A stretch of 64,000 bases of DNA, taken from positions 1,803,501 to 1,867,500 of the forward strand of contig JACSYO010001932.1 in assembly GCA_016806645.1 (NCBI GenBank), in the 5' to 3' direction. The translations under genes were made by a program, and so were the position numbers. This DNA is from Ophiodon elongatus (lineage: Eukaryota; Chordata; Actinopteri; Perciformes; Hexagrammidae). This document shows positions 1 through 12,407 of the stretch, piece by piece (the stretch's first letter is position 1; each line of letters opens with the position of its first letter). The notes below the pieces were generated by a model. It was not told the origin of the DNA. It ran no database searches and saw nothing but the letters and a program-made list of their open reading frames with translations.

Positions 1-475
1 TTACCTACACCTTAATATCTCAAAAGTGTTTTCTTCTTTGGCTGGCAGTTTCCTGCTGACTCCAGTCTTTCTGCTAAGCGAAGCTCATAGCTGTAGCTTC
101 ATATGTTGTTTACATATATGAGAATAGTATCGATATTCTCACCAAATGACCTTATTCCCAGAGAGAGTCAGCATAATTAGAATCATTTGTCAAATTGATC
201 CATGTTAATTGTCTGACAACATAATTTCTCAATGAAAAAAAACACAGGAACAATGTGAAAAATGGGACAAATCCACATAGGTTTTAATTACTACGCTTAA
301 TCGGTGTAAAAATACAATGATTGATCAGCAAGGTAACCCCTATATAAGAGCAATGTCAAAGTTATTCTCGTCCAGGTCAGTGGATAACGTCTGCCACTAA
401 CACCTCAAAGGTCGACTCTCTCTTGGATGAAAAGATTGCATCCTCACAAAGTCTTTTTTCGGAAAGCAAGAAAGC

Positions 476-520
<45 letters not shown>

Positions 521-759
521 CTGACATCCTTTTTTTTTTAAGGTAGGTTCTGCAATTTGAACAATTCTGTATCACCTCATCTTTAAGTTGGGTTCAAGTC
601 CTGGATGAGCTTGCCACTCTCTTAGTTAATATTACGACATTTTCTTGTCTCAGTTCTTATACTTTGCGCAATGACAATAAAGGTGAATCTAATCAGATGT
701 ATTTTATGGGACTTTTAACTCCATTATGAGACGAATAACGCAGGTTTTCTTCTCTTCAG
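1..759 (+). other. Putative intron upstream of the terminal exon of an unidentified gene
   Basis: No open coding segment is visible here. The stretch holds a (GT)n tract near 479-516 and ends in a pyrimidine-rich tract followed by AG at 758-759, which reads as a splice acceptor for the exon that follows. It is interpreted as the last intron of the membrane-protein gene; the donor lies outside the window. Confidence 0.45.
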
Positions 760-955
760 CTTTGGGCAAACCGACATGTACCGGAAGCGGGTCCAGATCT
801 GCATCTTCCTGCTGGTCTTCCTCGGTCTGCTCTCCGCCCTGGCCGTCCTCTTCTACGTCTACCCTGTGAGGTGCGACTGGTGCGAGTTCCTGACCTGCAT
901 CCCGATCACGGACAAGTTCTGCGAGAAGTACGACCTGAACGCTCACGCCCTCTGA
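760..955 (+). CDS. Terminal coding exon of an unidentified small membrane protein
   Basis: After the acceptor AG at 758-759 a frame stays open to TGA at 953-955 and encodes about 64 residues; base 760 completes a split codon. The peptide starts with a basic juxtamembrane stretch (MYRKRVQ), continues into one clear hydrophobic segment of about 20 residues (ICIFLLVFLGLLSALAVLFY), then a Cys-rich tail (CDWCEFLTC and a further Cys) ending NAHAL. This looks like the C-terminal membrane anchor of a single-pass protein, or the last helix of a multi-pass one, with a short tail of four cysteines that could be disulfide-bonded or lipidated. I do not recognise the family, so no function is assigned. GC-rich, codon-biased third positions, in contrast to the AT-rich flanks, support real coding. 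The upstream exons are outside the window. A minus-strand open frame over the same bases is an antisense shadow. Confidence 0.6.
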
Positions 956-1935
956 ACATCAGCCCACGAGGTAAACGTCAGCTGGACGGGTGTCTCAACA
1001 TCTCCAGATGCTGGATGTCGATGTTGAAGTTGAAAGATGGATATCGAGCTGCAGTGCAACTTGTGACACTGCTCCTGGAATAATGAGCAACCTTTCAGGA
1101 TTTCATGTGGATGTATTTGTTTCACTGTTTGGAAAGGTGAACAAAAGGCTATGCATGAAAGCCTTCAGGCATTTATTCACACGCATGGGAACAAAACTAT
1201 CAACGTAAAGTTGACTGAAAAGGACTACCGACTGAGTTCATGTGTCATTGATCTCTAGCTGGGCTAATCAATGACTACTGGAAGAGAGCTACAAAGACAA
1301 CTATTTCCTGCCAAATTATTCACCTCTCTTCTGTGGTGAAAATGGACTTAATATCACCGCTCAGTGGCCAAAAGGAGCATTACACCTTGACGCAGCTGCA
1401 GTGGATGAGTGGAGGAGTTTTGTTTTGTACTTTTTTACTGATGCCCAAACAGTGTTGTCCGTTTACTGGATGTGCTTAGATTTCAAACTCGCCAAGAAAA
1501 CGAGACTATAAAAGGTGCCTTGTTGACACACAACCACACACACGATGTCTGTTTATGCCACGTATCAGCTTGCGTCTTTGTGTGTATGACGTTTTGGGTT
1601 GTGCTCCTCAACCTCTGTAGACACCGCGTCACACAATCTGACCAGCTATGACAAACTAATATATGTCTTTACTTCAGTATTTGGTGGCTGAATTGGCACT
1701 TGTTTTTTTTTTTTACCACACTGGAAACTTTAGTTTCCGCCACAGCCTTTAACACACTTCAATCACGAACGGATTGTTTGTTTGTTTTATACTCACCCTG
1801 TGTTACATCTGTAAATAACTCACTTGTACGTTAATCTGCTCCATTGTGAACAGACTTTACTGAGGTGAATTTGTGTTTTTATTCAACGTGGTGGCGTTTT
1901 AGCTACCTAACAATAAACACAACAGTACAACAATA
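956..1935 (+). other. 3' UTR of the membrane-protein gene
   Basis: Non-coding sequence continues from the stop to a canonical AATAAA at 1912-1917 followed by GT/T-rich sequence (about 1938-1953), a typical cleavage and polyadenylation arrangement. The inferred 3' UTR is about 0.98 kb. The cleavage position is an estimate. Confidence 0.45.
1912..1917 (+). terminator. Polyadenylation signal AATAAA
   Basis: Canonical hexamer about 960 bp after the stop codon of the upstream exon, with a GT-rich downstream element. Confidence 0.5.
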
Positions 1936-2022
1936 CATTGTGTGGCTGTTTTCATGACTCATGTGACATCCTCCTCCTCATAGAGAGAGAGAGAGGGTTA
2001 AAGCCAGAAAGCCAAAGCTTCC

Positions 2023-2116
2023 TGCTCCAGGTGAGGCTCGAACTCACAACCTCGGCATCACTCTGCAGGATACTGTCTTATAAGTACCGCGCGCTGACCG
2101 ATTGCGCCACTGGAGC
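2023..2116 (-). tRNA. tRNA-Ile (anticodon UAU), with a 20-nt intron
   Basis: On the minus strand the sequence folds as a full tRNA: a perfect 7-bp acceptor stem (GCTCCAG with CTGGAGC), D arm with box A (TGGCGCAATCGG), anticodon stem CGGTA/TGCCG, T arm with box B (GAGTTCGAGCC), and discriminator A at 2023. The anticodon TAT is at 2080-2082. A 20-nt intron at 2059-2078 begins one base 3' of the anticodon (canonical 37/38 position); without it the mature length is 74 nt before CCA addition. The exon sequence matches what I know of vertebrate tRNA-Ile-TAT genes, which characteristically carry introns. This tRNA decodes the rare AUA isoleucine codon. No TTTT terminator follows within about 40 bp of the 3' end, only TTT runs, so termination efficiency is uncertain. 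Confidence 0.93.
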
Positions 2117-4146
2117 CTGAAAAGGTGACGCGAGGGTCCCACACTCATGTTTCATAACACAACGCATCTACATCCCCATCTCCGACGCGTCAGGTCAGCA
2201 TCTGCTGAGGAAGCAGAGACCTGTGAGCCTCCACGTGTCAGGACCTGCTGCTCTGTACATTTGGAGGCCAAGCAGCTCACGCAGTTTGCACCTGGATGCC
2301 AGCAGGCGTTGCTGTTGCTGTGACTAACGCAGGAGGCGGCATTAGTTCCTCACCAGTCACGGTAGCTGTTTTTATTTCATGGCTTTTTTTGAGTGCTGGG
2401 AGATAATTGGCATAGAGATGTCAGCCTTCTCTCCTATTGGAACTAGACGGCACTGGGCTCGTGAGAAATACGTGTGAAAAACTCAACAGCAATGTCGCTT
2501 TACAGATAACATGACCCGGTTAATCAAGATAAACCACAGACCTTTTTACTTAACTGTACCCACCGACCGTATCACAGCGCAGAAAGAAGCGTGCGTCTCC
2601 TCATGAAACCGCTCTCAGCTATGTCTTTGGGTTGTCTTTCGTAACCTGGTCATTATTTCTGGAAAGAGACATTGCTGTTGATTTGAGAATAACAAGCCTC
2701 GTGCCATTTCGTCCCATCATATTGAAGAGAAGGCAGACACCTCTACGGCCGATATCTCCAACACTCGACAACGCAAAACAATCTAGATTGATAAATAGCA
2801 CTACGGGTCGTGGGAAAAATATGCGTTTTTGATTTTAGGGGTGAAATGTAATCTCTGTTCGACGTGTAGCAGGTCAATACTGCATAGGGGAAAGTCTGCT
2901 CAAATTGCATTATAACATTATAACATCATTTTAACTTAATCTTTAGAGGGGTTTGCTGAAATGTCCAAATGAGTCCCTATTTAGAATTACTATACAACCA
3001 CGTCAAATGTGGAGGCACCGGTGCCGTCGCTAGCCCTAAAACCTACGTTTTATAGGATGACGTCTGTGTCGTAGTTTTAACAACGGTAGTTTAGTAAGAA
3101 TAACTCTCTGAAGAACACACCTGTATACTGCGACAGGCAGCTCACACCGATCACAAGACTCATAGTCAGTGATATCGACGTGACCTGGTAAGGCCTGATG
3201 ACTACCCCGCTCATTCGGATGGCTACGACAGGCCGTCGTCTCCATTAAAGACGTAAAGGTCCAGTTCAAGGAAGAGACTGCCTGCTGTTGATGCTCACCT
3301 TCAAAGTCAAACAATGTCCTCGTTAAACTCTCTGCCAAAATATTACACTGAAGCCTTTATCCTACTGAACACAGTCAGGCAGTGTGTGATTGTGTGTAGC
3401 TAAATGTGTGATCTTTTCTTGCAAAGCAAAGCGTGTTTACTTCGGTTGAGTACATGAAGGCCGGGGCATAAGAAGTGCCTTGTGATTTTAATCAACAGCT
3501 TGTTAGTGAGAACAATAGCTGAGGCTTTGTTTCCTGCTTTTAAAAGAAGGATACTTTTATCCTAGATGGAGAACAGCGGTTGCACGCTTTTATTTTTCTT
3601 CCTTCTTTTTGTCTGAATTTAGAACTCACTCATTCCCATTCAGTTTCCTTAACAGGTTACTTTGAGATTGGGACCAAACTGTTTCTCATGCATAGAGAAA
3701 AATGGTCTGCTGATAAACTGTAAGAATAACTATAGTGCAGAACTGTATGAGGAGTATAACTGAAACAAAAGACAAAGATCCCTATGTGCACAGTTACGCT
3801 CAGGAACATCACCATTAGCCCCAGAGACAGATCGGTCTGCTGTGTGAGCTCGGGGAACTTGAGAATGAGGGGCACTATTCACGAGGACATAAGGGATGCA
3901 CTCTTTAGGAAAAGTGACTTTCGTTTATGTTGAGTTCTTGTGGCTGGATGACGATATAAAACTTGAGCTGTGCTTCAGGAAAGGAAACTTTTTTTCTGGC
4001 AGATTTTATTTGCCAGGCCTGGGAGGGAAGGCAGAACGTTTTGTGTAAGATCGAGCGGTGAAGTAACCTGTCATTTTGTAATTGAATGAAACGTAAAGGA
4101 AGGTTGGGCATGTTACGTGCATGAAATGAAAAATAAAGATATCTAT

Positions 4147-4149
<3 letters not shown>

Positions 4150-4198
<49 letters not shown>
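4150..4198. repeat. (CT)n microsatellite
   Basis: Uninterrupted CT dinucleotide run of about 48 bp. Confidence 0.95.
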
Positions 4199-4202
<4 letters not shown>

Positions 4203-4401
4203 CTGTAGCATTTGTAAGGCACTGTGGATAGCAGGATCAAGTACCACTATTCAACATGCAAATTGTGTGTCAAGAACAGCTAGCAATCCTCCTACATCAC
4301 TGTGAATGTCAGTCTGCCCCTGCCTCTCTTATATGACCTGAATATTCGGTTCGAACAAAGACATGAGAAAAGGAAGCAGGCTGGTTGTGTTTCGTTGTTG
4401 T

Positions 4402-4415
4402 CCACTAGGTGGCAA
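4402..4415 (+). promoter_or_regulatory. Candidate CTCF-binding motif
   Basis: CCACTAGGTGGCAA matches the vertebrate CTCF core CCASYAGRKGGCRS at 13 of 14 positions; only the last base differs. It lies between the tRNA-Ile gene and the repeat-rich intergenic region, where an insulator would be plausible. Occupancy cannot be judged from sequence. Confidence 0.35.
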
Positions 4416-4957
4416 GCCAAGACCGATAACTCCCCGGTTGGCCCTGGTACCGGGGTGCAGCATGACTGCTGCTGTGGGGAATAACACTTGAATTACTGGG
4501 ACTTTGCTGGGCTGTTCTTTGGGATCTGAACGTTCATTAATTCAAGCAGGAGGTTTATTAGCGTGCAGAACTCTTGCCGGTGCTCCCGGTGTGCCGTGCT
4601 CACCGTTCACTCTGCGCTTCTCTCCCTTTCTCTTTGTGCACACGCACACGTGCACACACATGATTGCTCTGGCATTCATTAAGTCTTGTCTGTAATTGAG
4701 TCTAGATAAGTCGGTACTTATGTTAGAGAGGAGCTCTGAGAGCACAAACACTGATCTGCATACAAAATACAACCGCAGAGCTTATTCTATTTGTACCTAG
4801 TGCTGCATAAAGTTGATTTTAATTTTGTAACAATGTCTTCAAAGATCATACTTGCCCCCTTCCTTCTACACGGGGAGATCAGAGGTCACACGCTCAAAAT
4901 ATTTAATAAGAATACAGTAAGTAAAGAGACACTGCATCCTTTTCGTTCTCCTTCTGC

Positions 4958-4961
<4 letters not shown>

Positions 4962-5026
<65 letters not shown>
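4962..5026. repeat. (GA)n microsatellite
   Basis: GA dinucleotide run of about 64 bp with a single A interruption near the 3' end. Confidence 0.95.
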
Positions 5027-5234
5027 TGGGGACCTTTGCCATGGCCAGCCAGTGTTATTGATTGTCAAACCACTTGACATTTTGGCCATGAGGTTATTTG
5101 AGGGCAGAGGGAATTTCTTTGCGGTGACCTTTTTTATGAAGTCTTGTCATTCGTGTGTGCTGAAGAGTGTATAGCCTTGTGCTGACATTTCACTGACCGA
5201 GGTGACAAATCTAAAAGAGAAACAATTGGACTTT

Positions 5235-5330
5235 TTTTTAAAGAAAAGTTTGACATTGTGGGAAATACACTTATTGACTTTCTTTCTGAGAGTTCATGGA
5301 GAGGATCAACACCCATTGTGGTATCAATCC
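5235..5330 (+). repeat. Dispersed percomorph repeat fragment
   Basis: The segment containing TTGACATTGTGGGAAATACA followed by a CTTTCTTTCTGAGAGTTCATGG-like part resembles a dispersed repeat I recognise from many percomorph genomes. Assigned from memory; the boundaries and family name are uncertain. Confidence 0.5.
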
Positions 5331-6004
5331 GCTCTGCTGTAACAGCCCAGTTTTCCTCATTTTACCAGGAACATTGTAGGTTGAATTAGTATCCCAAATT
5401 TCATCTACCAGCCCGACGCTATTTTTCCCAACGCTATTGCTCCATCTGGCAACACTGGGTCTCGCCTATTTTTTCCCCGTGTGTCACACGTGGTTCACAG
5501 CAAAAGTAGACAGTAAAAAATTATCTTTTAACAGTATATTCACATTATACCAGTAACATTACTACGGTTTCAATGTCTATATCTGTAGAATATGTCACAG
5601 ACTTGAAAAAAGTATCTATTACTCAACACTTCCTGTTTCAATAAAAACAAATAAACACTTTCTGTAGACAGAATCCTTTCATTTGTTAACATAATGATTT
5701 TATTCTGAAATATTTATGGAGTGTTTGTGGAAAATGACTTGTACAGCTTCATGCATTATTGGAGTGTCGGCTTTTAATTGTTGATTATTATTATTTACAA
5801 ATGAGCACACGCTTCTTCACCTTTTTTCCATCCAAGTTAAATATAAATAACATTATGACAAGCAAACTCTATGGAGAAAGAAGGGCTGGCAGTAGCAGAG
5901 TTGTGGACATCACACACATGCAAGTTAAGCGAGGTAGCTGTCACATGTTGCCCAGACAGTCAGTGTGGCCGAGGCCTTACAAAAGCAATAATATAGCATT
6001 TATT

Positions 6005-6706
6005 TGGAGTTGTTTGTCTGGCAACCTGATGAATGTAAGTCCAATATTCACTCTCTGTTAGCTCTGTGTTTGGTCTCCACCAGCTCGGGCGTTCCGATAT
6101 TTCCGATCCGTTCTAGCTGCTCAATCCGTTCAGCGCATGTGCGGGAGTGCAGAGGCTGAGGCTACCATTTAAATAACATTATCAATAATGTACGTACATT
6201 TTCGTAAAAGTGCTAATATTCTAAATGTACGCAGTTGATTTCTTGCCTCAAAATGATCGGAAGTGAATTTAACGCTAATATACGAAAATTGTAAACAAAA
6301 ACTATAAGACTAGTCTTTTTTCGGACTCTGGGAACTAACACGTGAGCTACCGTGGCTGAGTCGCTCCTCCCGGGCCTGTCTAGGTCGAAGCGCCACTTTG
6401 CATCATGACTAGGCGAAAGTTAGCTCTTAGCAGGCTGTAGCCAATCGAAGGCCGAGTAGGGGCGGGTCTTCCCACGAGGCGCTCCTGGAACGGATCGGGC
6501 TGTCTGTTAACTGTTTCTGTAGTTCTTTTTGCTGAAAGTTACAAGAGCAGTGAGAGTGAACCAAAACAGTAAAGTTACTCCAACGCTCTGCACAGCTGAG
6601 AGAATCTGCACTCGGATGATAATTCTCTGTGGGTTTGTCACTTTGACTGACCCTTTTCGCATTGTCATTTGATGCATTGTTTCAATAGAAATATCAATCA
6701 TAGCAG
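6005..6706 (+). repeat. Dispersed percomorph repeat, probably the same element as 5235-5330
   Basis: Begins near 'AATGTAAGTCCAATATTCAC' and 'TGTTTGGTCTCCACCAGCTC', and ends near 'TGTGGGTTTGTCACTTTGAC' and 'AATAGAAATATCAATCATAG'. These pieces occur together in a widely dispersed percomorph element. The 5.3-6.0 kb interval between this and the preceding fragment may be part of the same old insertion. No coding capacity is seen. Confidence 0.5.
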
Positions 6707-7376
6707 CGTTAGGCAGGATCTATATGTCATAGATTACACATACAACACTATGTGATCTAATATTCTCTGGCGCCCTCCTCTTTTTTTTGTCGCCATAAAA
6801 GCTGGTGGAGCAGTTAATAGTGACAAATTAATGACCCTGCCAACATACAGACCCTGACAAATCATCTCAGGACTTCTTATTCTGTCATCTATTGGGTGCT
6901 CAGCCTAATAGAGGCAGCACCCGAAGCCATTAGACCCCCTTCCCCCACTCACAGCCACCCCCATCCCCTGCAGCCTCCTCATAGGAAATTATCTCTCCCC
7001 TCTAGTCCCACCTTCCACCCGCCCCCCCCACCCACCTCCCACACACACACACTTGTCCCTTCTCCAATCTTACTGTCCATGTCATGCCTCCCAATTTCCA
7101 TCACTCATTCATCATTTGGTTTTTCCAATCCCCTTTCTACCCCCCTTCATCACAGCTCCTATAGAGATGTTAATGTGACATGAAGAGGATGGTATCTATG
7201 AGCCATTGATCGGCATCAAACGAGACACACTTAGATACTCCACCGACCACCCCCTCGTCCTCGTTCTCCTCATCTCATCTTTTAACAGATGGTTGGCCTT
7301 TTTTTGGAGACGATTAAACTCGTGGTTCCGATGTCAATGGCAGGCTAAGACTAAAGCAGAGAGTGATTCTGCAAAA

Positions 7377-7461
7377 GGATGGATCATGGGAAATGGATGG
7401 GTGGATGGATGGGTGGCTGGGTGGGTGGATGGATGGATGGATGGATGGATGGATGGATGGA
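7377..7461 (+). repeat. (GGAT)n tetranucleotide array
   Basis: About 85 bp of GGAT/GGGT units: degenerate at the 5' end, nearly perfect in the last 35 bp. Confidence 0.9.
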
Positions 7462-7571
7462 GCTGCTGTGGTGTCTGCAGGGAAAGGCGACCCTGAAATG
7501 GGACCCTGACAGCTGGCCAACAGGTGGCCACTGACAGACCCTTCTCTCTTCATTGTGCCTGGAACAACCAA

Positions 7572-7628
<57 letters not shown>
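7572..7628. repeat. (AC)n microsatellite
   Basis: Uninterrupted AC run of about 57 bp. With the GT tract about 215 bp downstream it forms an inverted pair. Confidence 0.95.
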
Positions 7629-7630
<2 letters not shown>

Positions 7631-7840
7631 CTCAGACTCAGCACCCAGGCCATCAGGTGAAGGAGGCCGACCCAGAGGGGGAGGGGTGTTTGTGTGTAAA
7701 AGAGAGTGAAGGGGGGGAAGGCAGGCCTAGCACGCACCTGTCTGATGATCCCACCTATGTCAGAGTTGATGGAGAGTAATGTTATAGGCCCCCTGAAACC
7801 ACATGGCCCTATTCACCACCTGGACTGACACTGACAAACC

Positions 7841-7843
<3 letters not shown>

Positions 7844-7886
<43 letters not shown>

Positions 7887-7890
7887 GTGT
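7844..7890. repeat. (GT)n microsatellite
   Basis: GT run of about 47 bp with one GC interruption. Confidence 0.95.
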
Positions 7891-8772
7891 TTCCGTTGAA
7901 GTGTTTAAGGAATCATTATTTTATTTCAGGTATTTAAATATTTAAGTAGTTGTTAAAACTTTCACAACTTTCAAGATACTTTCACTATTTATTCTTCATA
8001 TTCTGCACTCAAACTTCCATAATTTTTACAGATTCAGATACTATTGACCCAAAAACATGGTTACATGGTGCGGATTGTAAACCAAAAATACAACACAATA
8101 ATGGAAATTAAAACGACGGCAAACAAAGAGAACGAAGTGACTACACATTTTGGCTTATTCGGGCGGCCATAAAATAATTAATTTTTACCTAGAAGTACTC
8201 ACTATGCTTACATTCTGGAATCCAAACACGTCTCCTGGACGACTGTCATTATAAAGGTTGGATTTCTATCCGAGCCTTCATGCTTTCCGTTGTGAACCTG
8301 GAGTTACAATCATTAAAGTTCCGTATAATCTTTCTGTAACCTCAGTTGCATTTCATCTGCATGCGCTTACATCTTGGACACAGTGAGACACACTATTGAG
8401 CGTCTCTTCCTCGCATCACACGAGTGCTTTTTAAACAAAGGAAAACACCATCCTGAATCTGATGGAAGATGCTTTGACTGGGTCTGCGGGCCTTGTTTGA
8501 CATGACGCAGCTATTATGGAGTTTGTCATAAGCAACACCAACATCAGGTTGCACGGAAGTCTTTGGGGATTCGCGGCAACAGAGGGAGAGTCAGGGGACA
8601 TGTCTTCTACAGTACTGTAATATGACTTACTTCCTGAGCGCCCCCCTCCCTCCAAACAAACACATTTCCCTGTCATCTCCAGAGGACAATACTCTTCTTC
8701 CTTGCCATGTGTCCTCCAGCCGTCCTTAAGACCTGCTCTTATCCTCCACTCACTGGCTCGCAGTCACTAATT

Positions 8773-8813
8773 ACACACACACAAACACGCGCGCACATAC
8801 ACACACACAAACG

Positions 8814-8839
<26 letters not shown>
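8773..8839. repeat. Imperfect (AC)n/(CG) microsatellite
   Basis: AC repeats with interspersed CG and TA steps over about 67 bp. Confidence 0.9.
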
Positions 8840-8845
<6 letters not shown>

Positions 8846-11800
8846 CACGCGCACACCTCATTAGTGATCACTCTAACAATACTCTTCCTTCGATGCCCTC
8901 GCAGAACTCTCTGATGGTTCATAATTCCCTCTTTCTCTCTCTCACTATGTGCCCCCCCCCCCCTGGGTTATGTCTCACTGGATTCATTTTTATGGAATTG
9001 TTGTCTGATATTCACACGGCGCATTTGTGACCCGGAAAGCACAGAGAAGAGAATGTGTAAAAAATAAATAAATAAAAAAATGCAAGAAGAAAAGACAGTG
9101 TGAGGAAAGAATAAAACACCGTCTCTGAGCAGGTGCCCTAAGTATGTAAAACTGCCCAAAGGTTGCGTTAACCAAATATTTTTCTTTGACTGAAATTTTT
9201 AACGAGAATACTCATGTGTCATGGGGTATAGTTACAAATAGATGCCAATGACTATTGTAAACACACGTGCAAAAACAGCTGAGGTGAGCTGCTGTAAGCT
9301 AACTACTACTTTAGAAAGGATCACGCAATGGCTTGATTGATCATGTTTGAATATTGTATGAAAGATATGTTTTCTTCCAAAACCAATGTTCAGCCCCTTA
9401 ATGTTGATACGTTCCTCAAGGTTTAAAGGATTGATATGAATACTGAATTTAAATATCTGGCGTAATAATGGGTCCGAATCTTAATTTTAAGAAACGCATT
9501 TAACAAATTGTTTGATAAATAAATGAATACAACTTGACACATTTGAAATAAATTAGTCTTTCTGTTGATGCAGCCACATATTTATGAATGTCTATGATCC
9601 TCGCCCACATGTCCTATCATGTCCTATCATGAACCACTAAACCACTATAATTAACATTTCTGGATAAAAAGCCATTTCAGTATCAGTATTGTAAATTACC
9701 CTAAAACCAATCTTGGAACCCATTGGCTATTGGTCAGATGACGAGTTAGCCTCCGGGGCAATAAACAATTATTGCTGGAGTTCCATTGTAGCCTGCAGAT
9801 ATCTGAGCCAGACTTCCTCTTCCACACACTGGTTATTGTTCACCGTCTGATTAGTGGCTGCTACTTTTAAACTCAGGTACAATACATCAAACGGTAACAG
9901 TTAGGTTTAGTATTATACATGGCCCCTTACAAAAATGTACATCAAATGAAAAAATAATTACATATCTTCAGAGCAGCCACAAGGACGTGATCCCTCACTG
10001 GCTTCCCACCACGTGAACATTGGCAATGCACCACTGTCGAGCAGTCAATTTGTATTGGAAACCAGTTGAAATAATTTACTGCACTGGTTATTGTTGTTTT
10101 TTCTAAGACTTTTCTTGACTCTGTAAACCTACAAAATGACTTAAAAGGCGTATATATTTGTTGTAGAGATACCCTTCTTTAACAGACTCCAGTCAAGCCC
10201 AACTAAATGTCTAACATAAGATGACCCCACTTAACCATATAGTTTTACAGTGTTAAGGGGAAATTACTGAGCATTTTCAGTATCGTACCCAGTCATTACA
10301 GTCGTCAGTGGAATGTGGCTCACCCACATTGTGCTTCTCTTATTATTCTTTAAGAGACGGTCTTGTTCCCCCTTTTCGTTTCTTTCTGTTCCAATTAGTT
10401 AGCAATGGGTCAATAGAGATGCATAGCCTTGAGGAAGGGACCATTGTGTCCGGTGTAAGACAAGCAGGACTAATCATTGTACGAGGCAAGTATAGGCCTG
10501 CCTGGACAGAGGAGCGGCTTCTGGCTGTTACCAGTCGGTCGAGATGTGTGATGGTGCCATTATGACTCAGCACAGGTGGATGAGAAGGACATTCACACTC
10601 TGTGAAGGTGAAATCGCAATCGCTGTGCAGTTGGTTTGTTGTTTGTATTGGTTCGATCTGCCACAAATGCAAGAGCCATATGGGTAATGTACAGCTTTGT
10701 TCACCTGTCATCTCATGTGACAGCTCCGCCTCGATCAACTAAAACAGTAAAATGCACCATTAATAATCATATAATACTATAACACTTAAAGGTTCATCAT
10801 GAGGCTTATCATGAATACTTTGATACTATAAATACAACAAAAACATTGCTTTCAAAGAGACGAGGAGCAATGAATTGGTCAAATGGGGTATTAATGTTGT
10901 CGCACTTGGTTTACAAAGAAAAGTGATGGAGGTAGTTTTATAAATAAATAAAAAATAGAGCTTGAGAGAGACATTCAAATTGTGCTCTATCTTCTCACCG
11001 GGCCAATTGTTGCATCAGGTGGCCTTGCTTGGTTTTGAAGTCATAAAATCTAAATCATATAAATGCAGCATAACATACCTTCACGTCTCACAGCAGGACA
11101 TGGTGTTCCACTTCCCCGAGCATGGCTGAGGGACATTTTTTGCTGGTCAATCATCAGCGTTTTTCTGTCATAAGACAACCATGAAATAGGATCAGATTAT
11201 GTATATTTGCTTCGATAATTATTAAACAAATTTATGCAAAGCGAGAGCATTCATCCTCCATTTTGGTGCCGCTGACAATGCAACTCAACCTCTATTTCAG
11301 TTCTCCAAACATTTTAAACATCCCATCTCTCTTTCCTTCAGTATTCCTCACAAATCAGAGCCTCCTCTGTCCAAAATACAATTTGAAGACCAAATCAATG
11401 TCTCATGTATATTTCTGGAAGGCACCACAAGATGAGCCCACACGAAACACTATCATCAACGTTATCTTCAAAACTTCTTACGAAGTGCAATTTTCTCCCT
11501 GATTTTCAATTTCTGAAACTTGCTTGCATATTCTGATGTTGATGGGCCACAGTATTGATTGGTCTCCTTTGTGAAAATGCCATTTCACCGGGAGTTTAAA
11601 ATTGATCTCGAACTTCAATCAGCTAATCATCCTCCGATAAGTCGGGAATCAGTCTGAAGCGTCTAACTCCATAGAAGAACTTGCTACGAGCGGAAAAGTC
11701 TTGTGTTTACTGTGTGAAACCAGTGGAAAATTCCACAAGTGACCCCGCGCCTCCAATAGATCGCTCCCTCTGCAACAGCTTCTGTCAATACGTTTAAACG

Positions 11801-12324
11801 GATTAAGGGTTAAGTCCACAGCAAAAGCTTTCCTCTCATAGCTTATCAGGCGACATCTGTAAACTCCACTTCAGTTTGCTGTTTATTCATTTTTCTTCTT
11901 AGGAGTTCTGCCTATGCGGATGTAGAGGGAACACACACACTGCTACACACACAACCTGTACCGGTCATCTGTTTAATCTTAAAACTCTCCAATCTGTTTA
12001 CTGTGGGTCACCTGCGTCAATAACGGTTGGATGCAGCTCTTCCTCAAGATAAGAAGCTCGCTCTTTGTTTCCTCATCTCTCTCTAAACGGAGCGATAAAA
12101 GCACAGATTCTGTAACAGACAAATTCCAATAAGCGTGGCTGTATCATATATCAGCTTTTGTGTGACGGTTGGCTGTGCGTTTGTCCTTATAAGAATCACT
12201 GGTGAATATCCTCCTTTGCTTCTTGGCTCGGGTGCTCCCATCATCTTTCATTTCTGACAGGCTTTGTGGCATCGCCGGGGCAAGCTTGGGCTTGCATAGC
12301 CAGCCCTCCCAAGGTCTGAGGCAT

Positions 12325-12400
<76 letters not shown>
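12325..12400. repeat. (AC)n microsatellite
   Basis: Pure AC run of about 75 bp. Confidence 0.95.

Positions 12401-12407
<7 letters not shown>

Larger units (their letters stand above)
2130..5230. other. Intergenic region, no gene recognised
   Basis: Mostly unique-looking sequence. It contains a (CT)n tract (4150-4198), a (GA)n tract (4962-5026) and one CTCF-like motif (4402-4415). Short open frames here, for example around 3036-3338, show no recognisable domain or splice context. Confidence 0.5.
6710..12320. other. Intergenic region, no gene recognised
   Basis: Contains a GGAT-type minisatellite (7377-7461), a CA tract (7572-7628), a GT tract (7844-7890) and a compound CA/CG tract (8773-8839); the rest is AT-rich unique sequence. 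The 6830-6990 and 7110-7260 stretches are low in simple repeats and mixed in composition, as conserved non-coding elements often are, but conservation cannot be tested from one genome. Confidence 0.45.

Noticed and set aside
704..946. Minus-strand open frame of 80 codons over the membrane-protein exon
   Set aside because: It is antisense to the plus-strand exon, which has a hydrophobic helix, splice acceptor and stop; the minus frame has no domain.
3036..3338. 100-codon minus-strand open frame
   Set aside because: No recognisable domain and no supporting signals.
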